A DNA stretch of 64,000 nucleotides from Ptychodera flava (Eukaryota > Hemichordata > Enteropneusta > Ptychoderidae): contig NW_027248387.1 in assembly GCF_041260155.1 (NCBI RefSeq), positions 248,001 to 312,000 of the forward strand, given 5' to 3'. Shown here piece after piece: positions 25,083 through 40,266 of the stretch. Both the position numbers and the translations under genes were made by a program. Below the pieces are notes generated by a model. The model was not told where the DNA came from. It worked only from the letters and a program-made list of their open reading frames with translations, and did not search any database. Within the stretch, counting starts at the first letter, position 1. Every line of letters begins with the position of its first letter.

Positions 25083-26036
25083 CAGGGCTCGAACTTAATT
25101 TTTTACCTACTTGCCCTGCGGGCAAGTTTCCAGAAATTTTACTTGCCCGAGGAACAAACTTACTTGCCCGATTTTTTGTCTGTTTACATTGTTTGGGCAG
25201 AGATCACGAAGACCAAGCAATCTCAAAATGTGGCTGACGGCATCATATCAATGCAGGTTCCGTTTTGTCTGTATTGATAATCGTGTTAATTGTTACGATC
25301 CATTAGTGTTGGTCTTCGTGATCTCTGCCCACTCGTCCACCAACATTCTAGTGCAGGATTGGGGTCATACAGTTCAAGGGTGGCCCATCAATCGATATTC
25401 GCATCAGCAAATCTCTTTTCCAGAAGTTTTGAAACTTCCGTTGTCATTTCCTTTCAAAGTTTCATATATGTCGCACTTCTGCTTCTTCACTAACTTTCCA
25501 CTGAACTCGATGCTGCGACCGCGCTATAGCTTTATCACCGTCGATTCTGAGTGGCCGGCCGGTTGAACGTGTATTGTATCCCCTGACACAGATCCTGTTC
25601 CGGAATCTGTGACTTTGTCAGGCGTAGATTTCAAAAAATTACATGAAAACAGGGTAGTTTGCTTCGCTATGACGTACAGTCTGCGTTGTCTCAGTCAGGT
25701 CATCGCGTGCAAAGTGGCTGTTGAAATTACTGACCAACACCCCTTGGAGTCAATAGCGACAAGCAAGTGAGATTAGACTTCCCGAGGGAGGAAAGACAAC
25801 AGCTGAATATCACTCGCTGAATGTTGACGTCCAGCTTGTCGGTTGTGATACCCGCTTCAGTGACTTGAAACAGCGAACATTGTTTAACAAAATTTCTTGA
25901 GTTTTTATTCCCAGAACATGTAAATTTTATCAAAGTCTATCACTTGCCCGAACGGGCAAGTGCAATTTATTTTACCAGCCCGATGTCAGGTTTTACTTGC
26001 CCCGGGCAAGCGGGCAACCGTTAAGTTCGAGCCCTA
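25083..26036 (+). mobile_element. hAT-like non-autonomous element, copy 1
   Basis: A 954 bp element with TIR CAGGGCTCGAACTTAA at the left and the complement of TTAAGTTCGAGCCCT at the right. The pentanucleotide CATAT flanks both sides (25078-25082, 26037-26041). Subterminal repeats of CTTGCCCG/CGGGCAAG occur at both ends. An internal stem pairs GGGCAGAGATCACGAAGACC (25197) with its complement near 25311-25330. The 151-codon frame at 25111-25566 has no transposase features. The CAGGGCTCGAA-type end is common in animal hAT elements; the 5-bp duplication would suit the hAT5-type group rather than typical 8-bp hATs. Confidence 0.75.
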
Positions 26037-26041
26037 CATAT

Positions 26042-28859
26042 GAACGAAAATGAGTGAAAGTTTTAGACAGGAAAATCGGACGTCGGCCATGTTCAATGTT
26101 TACACTAATTACAGTACAATCAGAAGTTTACGTGGAGGAATTAACCAACAAACACTATTCATGATGCCCGCCCTCTAGAGGCAGACCCTCCTATATGAAG
26201 TACCACATTTGATGCTTGTGGAAAGCTTGACCACACAATGGAGCATTTAAACTTTTAGAAAATGACAAACTGAATAAGAAGGTATTCAGAAAATGTCAAA
26301 TACTGCGGAAAAAATGCGCAAATATTCAATATAAACAGGTTAACTGACTGGTCAGCTATAAAAAACAATGAAAATGTTTATGATCAAAAGTTTTTGAGAT
26401 GCGCACATTTTAACAAATACAGAAATTATTAACATTATAAATATAAGACCAAACTATTTTTTCAGGGATGGGACAGGTTGGAAATGAGGGGTGAGAGACA
26501 AAGGCACTCCTGCTGCATGTGGATGCAGCCACACCATTTCATTTACAGCATACTTATTCACAGTGTTGTGTTCAAGTTCCATATTGTACTGACTGTCATA
26601 CAAGGATAACATGAGCAAATCAAATCAAATTAGAAAAGGATTAATTCTGTTGTGTGGATTTTGCTGAACATGGCTGATTTAATATTTCGCCCTATATATT
26701 TGGTATCCAGCAAAGGCATATTTTGATGTAAAGTCAAAATTAACACTACATTGCTGACAATATATTTTACCGTTTCTGCATGAACTTTTCTTTTTTAAAT
26801 TATAGTATATTAGTACTTCAAACAGATTAACAGTTATCGTGATGTCAACCCATAATTTTACATCACAAAGACTGTAATTCTGCCAATTTTTTTTTGTTTT
26901 TCAGTCATTTTATAAATTTTGCACTGCACAAGATGATTGAACAAATTGCAATGTTTGAATTTGTAAACTCAAAGAATAAAAATCCTTTGGTCACAGATTA
27001 AATTATTTTTTAAAAAGAAATTTACTCTTAAACACTTTTAGCATATATTCTTTACACGGTCATGTATTTCAAGGAAAATATGCCTATTAAAAACAGTAAT
27101 TTCTTCACTTTCAATTTTTTTTCAATACTATGACAATTATCAGCCATGAGGTTATACAAACACAAGACCAGATAAGCGTTTTTCATCATTTTCACAGGAC
27201 TCTTTGGAAAATCCATTAAAAACAGTTAAAAGTGACTTAAAATGATCACTTGGTATACATTTAATTTACAGATGCCAGGTTGTGTATTTCACATGCACTC
27301 AGGTCAGTAAGGAAGTGCGTCATTACTATTTTGAACTGTTAATTCTTATTTCTGAATTATTTAACTTTTTTCCACATTGAACTATCTTTAGGCAGTTTAT
27401 ACTGTAGCTGAGAATTTTTTTGATTGATGTATTTAATCATCTTTTGGTTCTTGGGTCCATATCCCACCTCATGCCCCTACATCATCAACTATTTACCAAC
27501 AACTCCATGCCAACAACCAATTACCTGACCTGGCCACACATTAGAGAAGGTACAGCGTCATTGACGGTATTTTTATAGCTTGTGTTTCTTATATATATTG
27601 TTGCTATAATTTTCGTCGTGAAGACTAGTGTTTTCTTTGTTTCTTCGTTCGTTCGCTTGTGTTCTAGTTGCGTAATTCGTGCGGCGAACTGTGCTTGCGA
27701 TGTGACTTGACATTTCCTGTTATTTTAGCCACGTTCGATTAATCTTGCATAAAGTGTATCGACCTTTGAAACAAAGTCATTTTTGTGTTGCAAGTTCTGA
27801 TGTATCTTAGTGTTCCCCTTTGATCAGGCTTTTAAAGCGTAGATTTCAGGTGGCCTGATGTTTTATGTAAGAATTCAAATCTGTCGATTTGTGTTCTTTA
27901 GTTGTATGTGGAGTCCATCGAGACTTGTGTTTGAATTTGTCTTTTTTTGGTCAACTTGTGTCGCATAATGTATTGGATTTTCCTTCTCCTAATGTTTGCG
28001 TCTTGTATGAGATGAACTCTGTGAGGACGATTTGGTGTTTGGTGAATTTCAACCCGTACCCAGTGCATTGATTTTTGCTGTTGTTAACTTGTGTAATGAT
28101 AGATTTTGATGAATCTAAGATTCGTGTTGTTATTTATGTTTATGCTATGTTCGGCATTTGTACGGAGTTTCATTGTATTTAAGATAATATGGCGTCTCCT
28201 CTTGTACCGTCTTTTTCTGGCAATTTGTTTGTTTTTCCTGTTTCTGTGTTTGGTGATACAGTATTGTGTAAATTTGTATTTTGCATATGTGTTATGGTAG
28301 TTCTTGTTTGGAGAATTTGATGGCCTTGAAAAAGGCCGTCTGCTATGGGTTTCAAAGACAGACCCGATACTGTTCGTCCCTCTGGACGTTTGTGTTTTGG
28401 ATTGTGTATAGGCTTTCGTTTGGCCAATAAATTATATCGGCTCTGGAGGCATTTGGCTGTCTTTCGTGTTGTGGGATCTTGACAACTGTCAATCTCTGTT
28501 TATTGTTTGGCGATGAATGTCTTTCTTCTTTGGCTGTGCTGTGCTTGATGCAGCGGAATGTAGTCAAAGCACAAGGTGACAAATAATTTGTCGCAGTGGT
28601 GCTCCGATGTTGTCACTTTTTGATGGGAACAGCACTAGGTAGTGGCCTGGTAAGTATGCTTTAAGGCGTACTTGAAGGCTCCTTGGTGTAGTTTATGTGT
28701 CGCTTTGTTTAGTTGTCGCCTCCTGTAACGAGTAGAGTGAAGTGAGCCGTATTGCAAGACTTCCTGATCTTACCTATACTATGACGGGTTGCGCTATGCT
28801 GGTGTCGGACTGACAGCACTTGACTGGAGCGTCAGATCGATGTCGGTCTCGCCTGGTTA
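26042..28859. other. AT-rich region, no gene recognised
   Basis: Long T-rich stretches and no supported coding sequence. The frames at 28179-28427 (minus) and 27889-28300 (plus) have low-complexity composition. The 16-mer TTGACGGTATTTTTAT at 27561 recurs in direct orientation at 34243. Confidence 0.45.
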
Positions 28860-30627
28860 GGGGAGAACCATTTGATTTCTGGGGGGGGGTATGGAGGATT
28901 TTGAGAAAAAAAAATTTGTCGCCAGGTGAGATAGAAGAAAAAAAAAATTGATCCTGTCATGGCCTGAGAAAAAAAAAATTGTCATAACAGACAGAAGTGA
29001 AAAAAAAATTGTCACAATGCACCAGAAATTAGCAAAATTTGGAAACCCTATTCTCATGTATTCTTTGCCGGCGCGCCGCCATAGGCGGCGCAAATGTTTT
29101 TACCACAAGTAATTCTTATGTTTTTTTCCCAGCACTTATGATATAAGCATGCACTACATAGGTCTACTTTACACCTCAGTACACTCAATGTTTTCCTTCC
29201 CTTTTCTGACCCAAGAAATCATATTTCAGGATTTCTGTTGCAATATCTCAATGGCATAGGCACTATCTAAAGGGGACTTTTTGACTTCTGTAAATTGTGA
29301 AAATTTTAAAACACAAGACAGGAGTCAATAAACTAGTGTTAAAATCAATATATTATTCTCTCAATATAAATATATTAGGAAGATGTACAAGTTGACAATG
29401 AAAAATTGAGGAACAACAAATATAATGAAATACAAGGGAGGGTCACTAAAAAAATTGAAAACTTCAGGGGGGCGTTACTCAAAATGTGGAGAGGAAGAAG
29501 GGGGCGGGGTTACTCAATTTTTTTTTGGCGAAATAAATTGAAACACATCTCAGATTGCACCATTGCACACATCCATTTCTCAAAATTTTCAATGCGAGAG
29601 GAGGGCACCCCCTCTCGTGCTCTCCTCCCCCCTTGGGTCTTCTGACAGTTTTACTGGTAAAAGACAAATTTAAAATACCTGTCGGATTGCACTACACACT
29701 GCACCGTGGCGCACATCAATTTCTCAAAATTTTCACAGGATCTAGGACAAAACTGAACTGTTGTGAATTCATCCTTTATTATCACAGAAACATGTTCTCA
29801 TTTACCTCAGTTCAATGACCATTTTGACAGTTAAACATACCATATTCATGTTTTTCATTAGAAGCTGGCAGCTGGAGAAATGACACAAGAAGGTCACAGA
29901 TTTTCCGTTCCTGTATATTTATTTATCTTCAGTCTCTGGCAAACAGAACTGTTTTTCACAAATTGTATTGTCATTGTTTGGTTGTTGAATATTGTGACAC
30001 AAACACTGATCATGCAAAAAACGTAAAAAAATATTGCAGTGTTCAATGTGTCATTTTCAAACAGTTTTACAGAGTGCAAAATAACCTGAAAGTCCTCTCA
30101 GATTGCACCATTAAACACATCAATTTCCCAAAATTTCCAATACGAGAGGGGAAACCCCTCTCGTGCTCTCCCCCTTGGGGTGTTCTAACAGTTTCACTTA
30201 GTAAAAAAATTAAAAAACACCTCTCAGATTGCATCAGACTGCATCATTGCACACATCAATATCTTAAAAATTTCCATGCAAGATAGGGAAAAGCCCCTGT
30301 GACACTTTCCCCCTCAGCCTCTCGCGTGTTCTCCCCCTGTACTTTCAAATTCTGCCCGATCAGATATCCTAGTGAAAACTCTGTCATTCAAAATTTCTGA
30401 GTTTCAGGCCGTAAATAATGACGGCTCCCTTATATACAACGCATCACAAACTTGATGACAAAGAAAAAAAAATTTGCATTGCTACTCCATTTGAAAAAAA
30501 AAAATTGATGCAGCTCTGACAGTAGAAAAAAAAAATTGCTGTCACTGTGACAGGAAAAAAAATTTGCTCCCATACCCATTTCCTCCATACCCCCCCCCCC
30601 CAAAAAAAAAATCAAATGGTTCTCCCC
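28860..30627. mobile_element. TTA-flanked TIR element with A-tract arrays (PIF/Harbinger-like)
   Basis: A 1,768 bp element. TIRs begin GGGGAGAACCATTTGATTT, continue through a G-run and GTATGGAGGA, and are matched as complement at the right (30589-30627). Target duplication TTA lies at 28857-28859 and 30628-30630. Just inside each end sit four or so units of a poly-A word such as GAAAAAAAAATTG (28905-29010 and 30462-30562), in the same orientation at both ends rather than inverted. The centre holds three direct copies of a ~150-170 bp repeat with CAGATTGCACCATTGCACAC and CCCCTCTCGTGCTCTC (29546, 30095, 30225). No transposase. Confidence 0.8.
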
Positions 30628-30630
30628 TTA

Positions 30631-32320
30631 TCCCGATTGAATGCCAATGTTGATCAAGAAGGCCTAAGTAAGACATAGCTTTTGTGTCGCTCGTGGTGAG
30701 ATATTGAAATTGCTTGTGTTTGAAGACTATTTATCTTGTGTTAAGTTGATTGTGTTTGACTTCGCGTCATTTTCACCAACTATTTAACTAAATCCACCGT
30801 GCGGTTATGTCGCCCTTTGCTGTGTTACAGTAATAGTTCGCACTTTGCAGCTGTTTATTTTTGGGCAGATTGTTCAGAGCGGGTTTTTCAGTCGAGTCAT
30901 GTTGCTTCTGATGTGACTCAATTTCTGCTATTTCATTTTGGTTGCTTCGAGATAGTTTTCAAGCATTTGGTATATGTATATGTACAAAAGAGAGCTCATA
31001 TGGTAGGTCGGCAGCGTCTGTGTGTATGTATATGTGTTGGTTACACTTACACTGACAGGTATGTTAGTACATGCGGATTATGTCCGTTCACATCAAAGAC
31101 TACAAAACAGCAGCACAAACCATCGTAATATTTGGTTTAAAGGTGCACCCATTGGTGGAGATGTGAATTTGTTCAAATTAATGTGTCAGTGTCAAAAATA
31201 TGCAAATGAGGTAGAAAAAGGGAAAATCCTGCAAATTGCTTGAACTCTGTAATCACAGGCCAGATTTGGTTAAACTGGTATACAGCTTCTTTATGGTGAC
31301 TTATGATGGATTTGTTTAATTGTGGTGAAATTTTAATAATTGTATTTTAAGGAAATTTGCCACTTTTTGGTCAACAAATTTGTTTTGTCTGATAGCTTTA
31401 ATAGCCAGTAGACATGTTCTTAGGGGTTATCCTAATGTAATTTTTTTTATAAAATTTGCAATATTGCATTATTGCATTTTTGGTGTAATTTTTTAGTTCA
31501 CATTTGGTTATATAAATGTGAGTTTATCGTATAAGCTGAAGTTGATGGCGACTGTATTTATGTGTGTATGTATGTATGTACGTACAGTATGTCCGTCAAC
31601 ATTAAAAACACGCAAACCGCTGCACATTTCAGCTTGGTCTGTGGTGTGTGGATGCATCCTGGGCTATAGATGGGATTTTGTTCAAATGAAGTCTTCATTG
31701 CCAAAATTATGCAAATGAGCTTACAAAATGTGAAAATGGTCAAGAATTATTATCTCGAGAAAACGCTGTTTTGATTGCTTTGAAAATTTTTGTGCAAGTA
31801 CCTTAGGTAAACCTTATACAGTTTTATAAATATTGTGAGGATATCCTTAATTTTGTATTTTTACTGAATTTTTTTGTGATTTTTCTCATTTTCAGTAAAA
31901 ATTCTTCTCTGAAACCAGCCCAATCGCACTCAAATTTGGGTTGGATCTTTGCGAGGGTGTTACTCTTCTAATTTGTTGAAATTATGACGAAATTGGGAAA
32001 ATTACTATTTTGGAGCAATTTTGTCATTTTTGGTCAAAAAATCTTAAACAGTATTTTCTTTTTAAAACTCCTTGACAGACAGCTTTTATATTTGGTACAC
32101 AGACCTACAGAGATGTCAATAGTCAGATATGTGGAAATTGTCCTGAAATACACAAATTTGTATTTTTAAGACAATATTGTCATTTTTGGTCAAGAAAACT
32201 TGTTCTCAAAATTACTTGTTTGATAGCTTTGTATTTGGTATAAAAGTCCCGAGGGATGTTATTAGATAAATTTTCTGCTCAAAGTGTTGGGAAATCCCCA
32301 AATTTGTATATTTTAGGTAA
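30631..32320. repeat. Decayed tandem repeats
   Basis: Two diverged direct copies of a ~200 bp block (31020-31225 and 31555-31735) share TATGTCCGTCAACAT-like and ATGCAAATGAGCTTAC-like words. Further downstream, TTTTTGGTCAA recurs at about 31365, 32028 and 32182. No gene. Confidence 0.5.
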
Positions 32321-32325
32321 TTTTT

Positions 32326-33521
32326 TGCTCACGTGTTTACACACGTGAGCATATGTCGGAGCGATATCTGTCTGTCTGTCTGTCTGTCTGTCTGTTGGTC
32401 GGATATCTCAAAAACGGCTGATCAGATCAGAATCAAATCTGGTACTAGATTCAGTTAGCAAAGTGCAAGAACTGATTAGTTTTTGGTGAATGTGGCTTGC
32501 ATAGTTTTTGCTCATTTGCATAATTAATGATTTTAGAAAAAAAGGATATTCATTACAAACGACTACACACAATTTGATGAGATTTGCTACAAAAGTTGAT
32601 CACACCAAGATATATCAGTTGTGGGAACCATTAAGGGATGACATAAAAAAGAGTTGCTTATTTGCGTATTTAATGAACTTTCCTAATTAGGGATATATGT
32701 CTGATTTGACTCGATCAAAATCGACCAAACTTGGTATGTATATCAAAGATACTATGATTTAACATTATTGAAAGTCATTAAGCGTTTTAACTGCAGCCAA
32801 TTCCTAATATGCATATTAAATGAATTTTCATAATTAGGGATATTTATCTGAATTGACTTGATCAATTTGATTAAACTTGCTATGTACGTTGAAGATACTA
32901 CAATACAATATTTTTGAAAGTCATCAAGCATTTTCTCTTCAGCCAATTCCTAATTTGCATATTGAATAAACTTTCCTAATTAGAGATATATATCTGAATC
33001 AACTTGACCAAAGTTGACAAAACTTGCTACATATATTGCAGATACCATGATACAACATTTTTGAAAATCATTAAGCATTTTATAAGCCAATTCCTAATTT
33101 ACATATTTAATGACCTTTGCTTATTAGGGATATATACTGGATTTACTTAATCAAACTTGGCAAAATATGCTATGTACATTGATGATTATACCAGGTTAAA
33201 CAATATCAAAAGTCATTTCACATTTTCATGTCAGCTGAATTATAATTTGCATGTCTGATAAGCTTTCACAGCTCGGCATGTATGGCTTGAAGGACTTGGC
33301 CGACGGTAATAACACTTGCTATATAAAGTGGTGATACAATGACAGCAGTAAAAGAAGATTGATATTTTTATTTCAGCTAATTACTTATTTGTATACTTCA
33401 TGACCTAATCGGCGGTGATTATTGTTCATTACGTTGATCATAATATTTTCAATAAAGCTGCAAACATGTGGCAAAGTTAAAATTTACACCCAACTGCAAT
33501 ATATAATGAAACACGTGAGCA
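32326..33521 (+). repeat. ~160 bp tandem array bounded by ACACGTGAGCA
   Basis: The left boundary is the palindrome GCTCACGTGTTTACACACGTGAGC (32327-32350; its halves are complementary), followed by a (CTGT)n run at 32367-32393. Then about five units of ~160 bp, each with TAATTAGGGATATATRTCTG, CAAACTTGGTATGTA and AAGCCAATTCCTAATTTGCA. The right boundary is ACACGTGAGCA at 33511-33521. Units decay toward the right. No coding sequence. Confidence 0.7.
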
Positions 33522-34694
33522 TTTTCAGTTCATATCTGGTCTCAGTTTGTGACCTTATATGACCGACACCAACCCAGGATATGTTGTGAGACAGTTTTGA
33601 AGGCTGTGAACATAATTTGTCATATTTGGTATCAATTTGTAGGAAAATTTGATCCAGAAAACAAAGCTGAGGTGGATTGTTTCATTGTGGACTAATTTTT
33701 GCAACTTTTTTATGTAAGACATACAAGAACTGATGAGAAATTTGGATCCAGGATAATTCCAGATGTTGTAATCACCACCCACAGTGGAAGGCATTTCACC
33801 ATCTGTAACTAACTTAAGTGCTGTTTACATTAGAATGATAACACTCATGGCATTAACTAAAAACTCCCCAAGGTTGTAAATACATTTAATTTCCTGTCAT
33901 CTGGCGTTATGTAATACCAAGGGATGGAACATTTGATATTCAGGAGGGGGTAGGGTCTAGAAGATTGATGAGGTAGCATTCCTTTTTTACCAGATCCCTT
34001 GTACATTTTTTACCCACTCCCACCTTTTCTTTTTATCAAACCACTGTCTATTTTTGTTGTTGACATTTGCTTATGTATTTAGGATCTGCTTGTCCCATTG
34101 TTGTAGAAGTTGATATGCATGTTCCTAAAGATTACCTCCAGTACCTAAGTTGGAGAGCTTATTTGCTTTTGTCATTGTTGTTTTTCCTGGTTTAAATATT
34201 TCTCGAATGGACCAATTCAAATCGAATGTGAGCACACTGTCCTTGACGGTATTTTTATCCTTTCTAGTTAAATATTTTGTTTTCAAATCTGATAGCTTTG
34301 GTTGATGGCTTTGGGCATGTTCTTAGGGATGATCTTAATGTAATATGTTCTAATTGTGATGAAATCTTCAATTATGTATTTTTGCAGCTATTTTTGCCAG
34401 TTTTGGACAGGCTGTCCTGAAATCAGCTATGATAGATTTCCACCATCTTCATCAACGCATGTGTCACAAAAAGTTCTCCTCTACATAACACAGCAAAAGC
34501 TATATTGACCAATTGTGAATTAGTGCACGAGTAAAATGATGTAACAATAATTTTGGATACACTTTCATTTCGTTCTATCAGTTTCACCATTGTTGAGTTG
34601 GCACTGAACAGAGATTGATTTTAGAGGGAGTATGTGGGGCGGGGGTGACGGTCGGTAGCGTATGCCTGATTTCATAGTGCCGTAATTACCAATT
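33522..34694. other. Unassigned spacer
   Basis: AT-rich, no supported gene. It holds the second TTGACGGTATTTTTAT at 34243-34258. Confidence 0.4.
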
Positions 34695-35646
34695 CAGGGC
34701 TCGAACTTAACGGTTGCTCGCTTGCCCGGAGCAAGTAAAACCTGACATCGGGCTGGTAAAATAAATTACATTTGCCCAGTTGGGCAAATGATAGACTTTG
34801 ATAAAATTTATATGTTCTGGGAATAAATAACTTAAGAAATTTTGTTAAACAATGTTCGCTGTTTCAAGTCACTGAAGCGGGTATCACAACCGACAAGCTG
34901 GACGTCAACATTCAGCGAGAGATATTCAGCTGTTGTCTTTCCTCCCTCGGGAAGTCTAATCTCACTTGTTTTTCGCTAGTGACTCCAAGGGGGTGTTGGT
35001 CAGTAATTTCAAGAGCCACTTTGCACGCGGTGACCTGACTGCGACAACGCAGACTGTACTCCATAGCGAAGCAAACCACCCTGTTTTTCATGTAAATTTT
35101 TGAAATCTACGCCTGACAAAGTCACGGATTCCGGAACAGGATCTGTGTCAGGGGATACAGTACACGTTCAACCGGCCAGCCACTCAGAATCGACGGTGAT
35201 AAAGCTATAGCGCGGTCGCAGCATCGAGTTCAGTGGAAAGTTACGTGAAGAAGCAGAAGTGCGACATATATGAAAGGAAACGACAACAGAAGTTTCAAAA
35301 CTTCTGGAAAAGAGATTTGCTGATGCGAATATCGATTGATGGCCACCCCTTCAACTGTATGACCCCAATCCTGCACTAGAATATTGGTGGATGAGTGGGA
35401 AGAGATCACGAAGACCAACACTAATGGATCGTAACAATTAACATGATTATCAATACAGACAAAATAGAACCTGCATTGATATGATGCCGTCAGCCACATT
35501 TTGAGATTGCTTGGTCTTCGTGATCTCTGCCCAAACAATGTAAACAGACAAAAAAATCGGGCAAGTAAGTTTGTTCCTCGGGCAAGTGAAATTTCTGGAA
35601 ACTTGCCCGCAGGGCAAGTCGGTAAAAAAGTTAAGTTCGAGTCCTG
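34695..35646 (-). mobile_element. hAT-like non-autonomous element, copy 2 (inverted)
   Basis: A 952 bp near-identical inverse of the element at 25083-26036. The left end is CAGGGCTCGAACTTAA and the right end TTAAGTTCGAGTCCTG, flanked by CAATT at 34690-34694 and 35647-35651. The independent 5-bp duplication confirms the termini. The frame at 35230-35649 mirrors that of copy 1 and is not evidence of coding. Confidence 0.8.
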
Positions 35647-35774
35647 CAATTGTTCGATGCAGGTACAGAATTAGGCCGGTTGGATTTTTGCACTTCCAAA
35701 CTTGTTTAGGGGAGGGTGTGAGGACACACGCATTTAGTTTTATGCGCATGTTTTAATTATCAAAAGCCCCTAAG

Positions 35775-37152
35775 TTGTTAAAGATACGTATACTTCTAAT
35801 GTAATAAGTTAAAGGTGCTAATTCTCTTCAATTTTTTATTTCAGATTCTTCAAAGTGATGGCTATCAATAAAGTGTACCGGTACATTGCCATGACATTTG
35901 GAGCTGAAGAGTTGATTGTTTACATTGCCGAGGAATTTGAAGCTGATGTGTTCAATGAAGTACAGGTTTTGTTCACTAATGTACATTGCCACGACATTTG
36001 TAGCTGAAGCGTGCAATGCAGTACAGCTCTTGTTGACTAGTGTACATTGCCGGGACATTCGCAGCTGTGGTGTTCAATGAAGTACAGCTTTTGTTGACTA
36101 GTGTACATTGCCACGACATATGTAGCTACAGCTTTTGTTGACTAATGTACACTGCCACGACATTTGTACTTGAAGTGTTCTATGAAGTACAACTACTGTT
36201 GTTGAGTAATTTACAATCCCACGACATATGTAGCTGTAGTATATCTGTTCAGTGAAGCAGAGCTTTTTTGACTAGTGTAGACTGCCATGACATTTGTTGA
36301 GGCAGTGTTCAATGAAGTACAGCTTTTGTCAACTAGTGTACATTGTCACGACGTTTGTAGCTGAAGTGTAAATGTTCAGTGAAGTACAGCTCTTGTTGAC
36401 CGGTGTACGATGCCACGACATGTGTAGCTGAAGTGTTCAGTGAATTGCAATTGTTGTTGAGTAATGTACAATCCAAAGACATCTGTAGCTGTAGTGTATG
36501 TGTTCAGAAGCAGAGCTCTTGGTGACTGTGGTATTGCCACGACGTTTGTAGCTTAGGTGAATATGTTCAGTGAAGTACAGGTCTTGTTGACCATTGTACT
36601 CTGCCACGACATGTGTAGCTGAAGTGTTATATGAAGTGCAACTGTTGTTGAGTAATGTACAATCCCACGACATATGTAGCTGTAGTGTATGTGTTCGGAA
36701 GCAGAGCTCTTGGTGATTGTGTAATTGCCATGACGTTTGTAGCTTAGGTGAATGTGTTCAGTGAAGTACAGGTCTTGAGGACTAGTGTTCCATGCCACGA
36801 CATGTGTAGCTGAAGTGTTCAATGAAGTGCAACTGTTGTTGAGTAATGTACAATCCCACGACATATGTCGTGACACTTTCATTGTCACAACATTTGTAGC
36901 TGTAGTGATTACTGAAGTAGAACTCTTGTTGACTAGTTTACTATGCCATGACATTTGTAGCTGGTGTCGATGGAGTACAGCTGCTGTTGACTAGTGCACA
37001 TTACCATTACCACGACTTTTGTAGCTGAAGTGTTCAATGAAGTACAGCTTTTGTCGACTTTTACAATAAAGTTTACTACTTTTCACGAAAAATCTGATTG
37101 TGTGTCTTAAATTTTCCACATTAGAACTGGAAAATATGAATTAGAATCTGTT
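35775..37152 (-). repeat. 60-70 bp tandem-repeat element, copy 2 (inverted)
   Basis: Reverse-orientation copy of 6762-8162, including both unique flanks (ATCTTTAACAA end at 35775; AGATTCTAATTC end at 37152). It has about 19 units with GCCACGACATTTGTAGCTGA and GTACAGCTTTTGTTGACTAG. It lies only 128 bp from the hAT-like copy. Confidence 0.8.
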
Positions 37153-40214
<3,062 letters not shown>

Positions 40215-40236
40215 AATATATATGTACAATAATCAA

Positions 40237-40266
40237 TTGTTTTTTGTTTCATTTTCTTCCGAATAG
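40237..40266 (+). promoter_or_regulatory. Splice acceptor of the ROCO exon
   Basis: A pyrimidine-rich run (TTGTTTTTTGTTTCATTTTC) leads into TTCCGAATAG at 40257-40266. The ROCO frame is open from the next base, 40267, and has no ATG before the methionine codon at 40438. An upstream exon supplying the start is therefore likely. Confidence 0.6.

Noticed and set aside
25111..25566. 151-codon frame conserved at 35230-35649
   Set aside because: Both lie in recent copies of the same hAT-like element. No transposase motif is present, and non-coding flanks are equally conserved.
26020..26036. tRNA B-box-like GTTCGAGCC
   Set aside because: It is part of the hAT-like terminal inverted repeat; no tRNA cloverleaf surrounds it.
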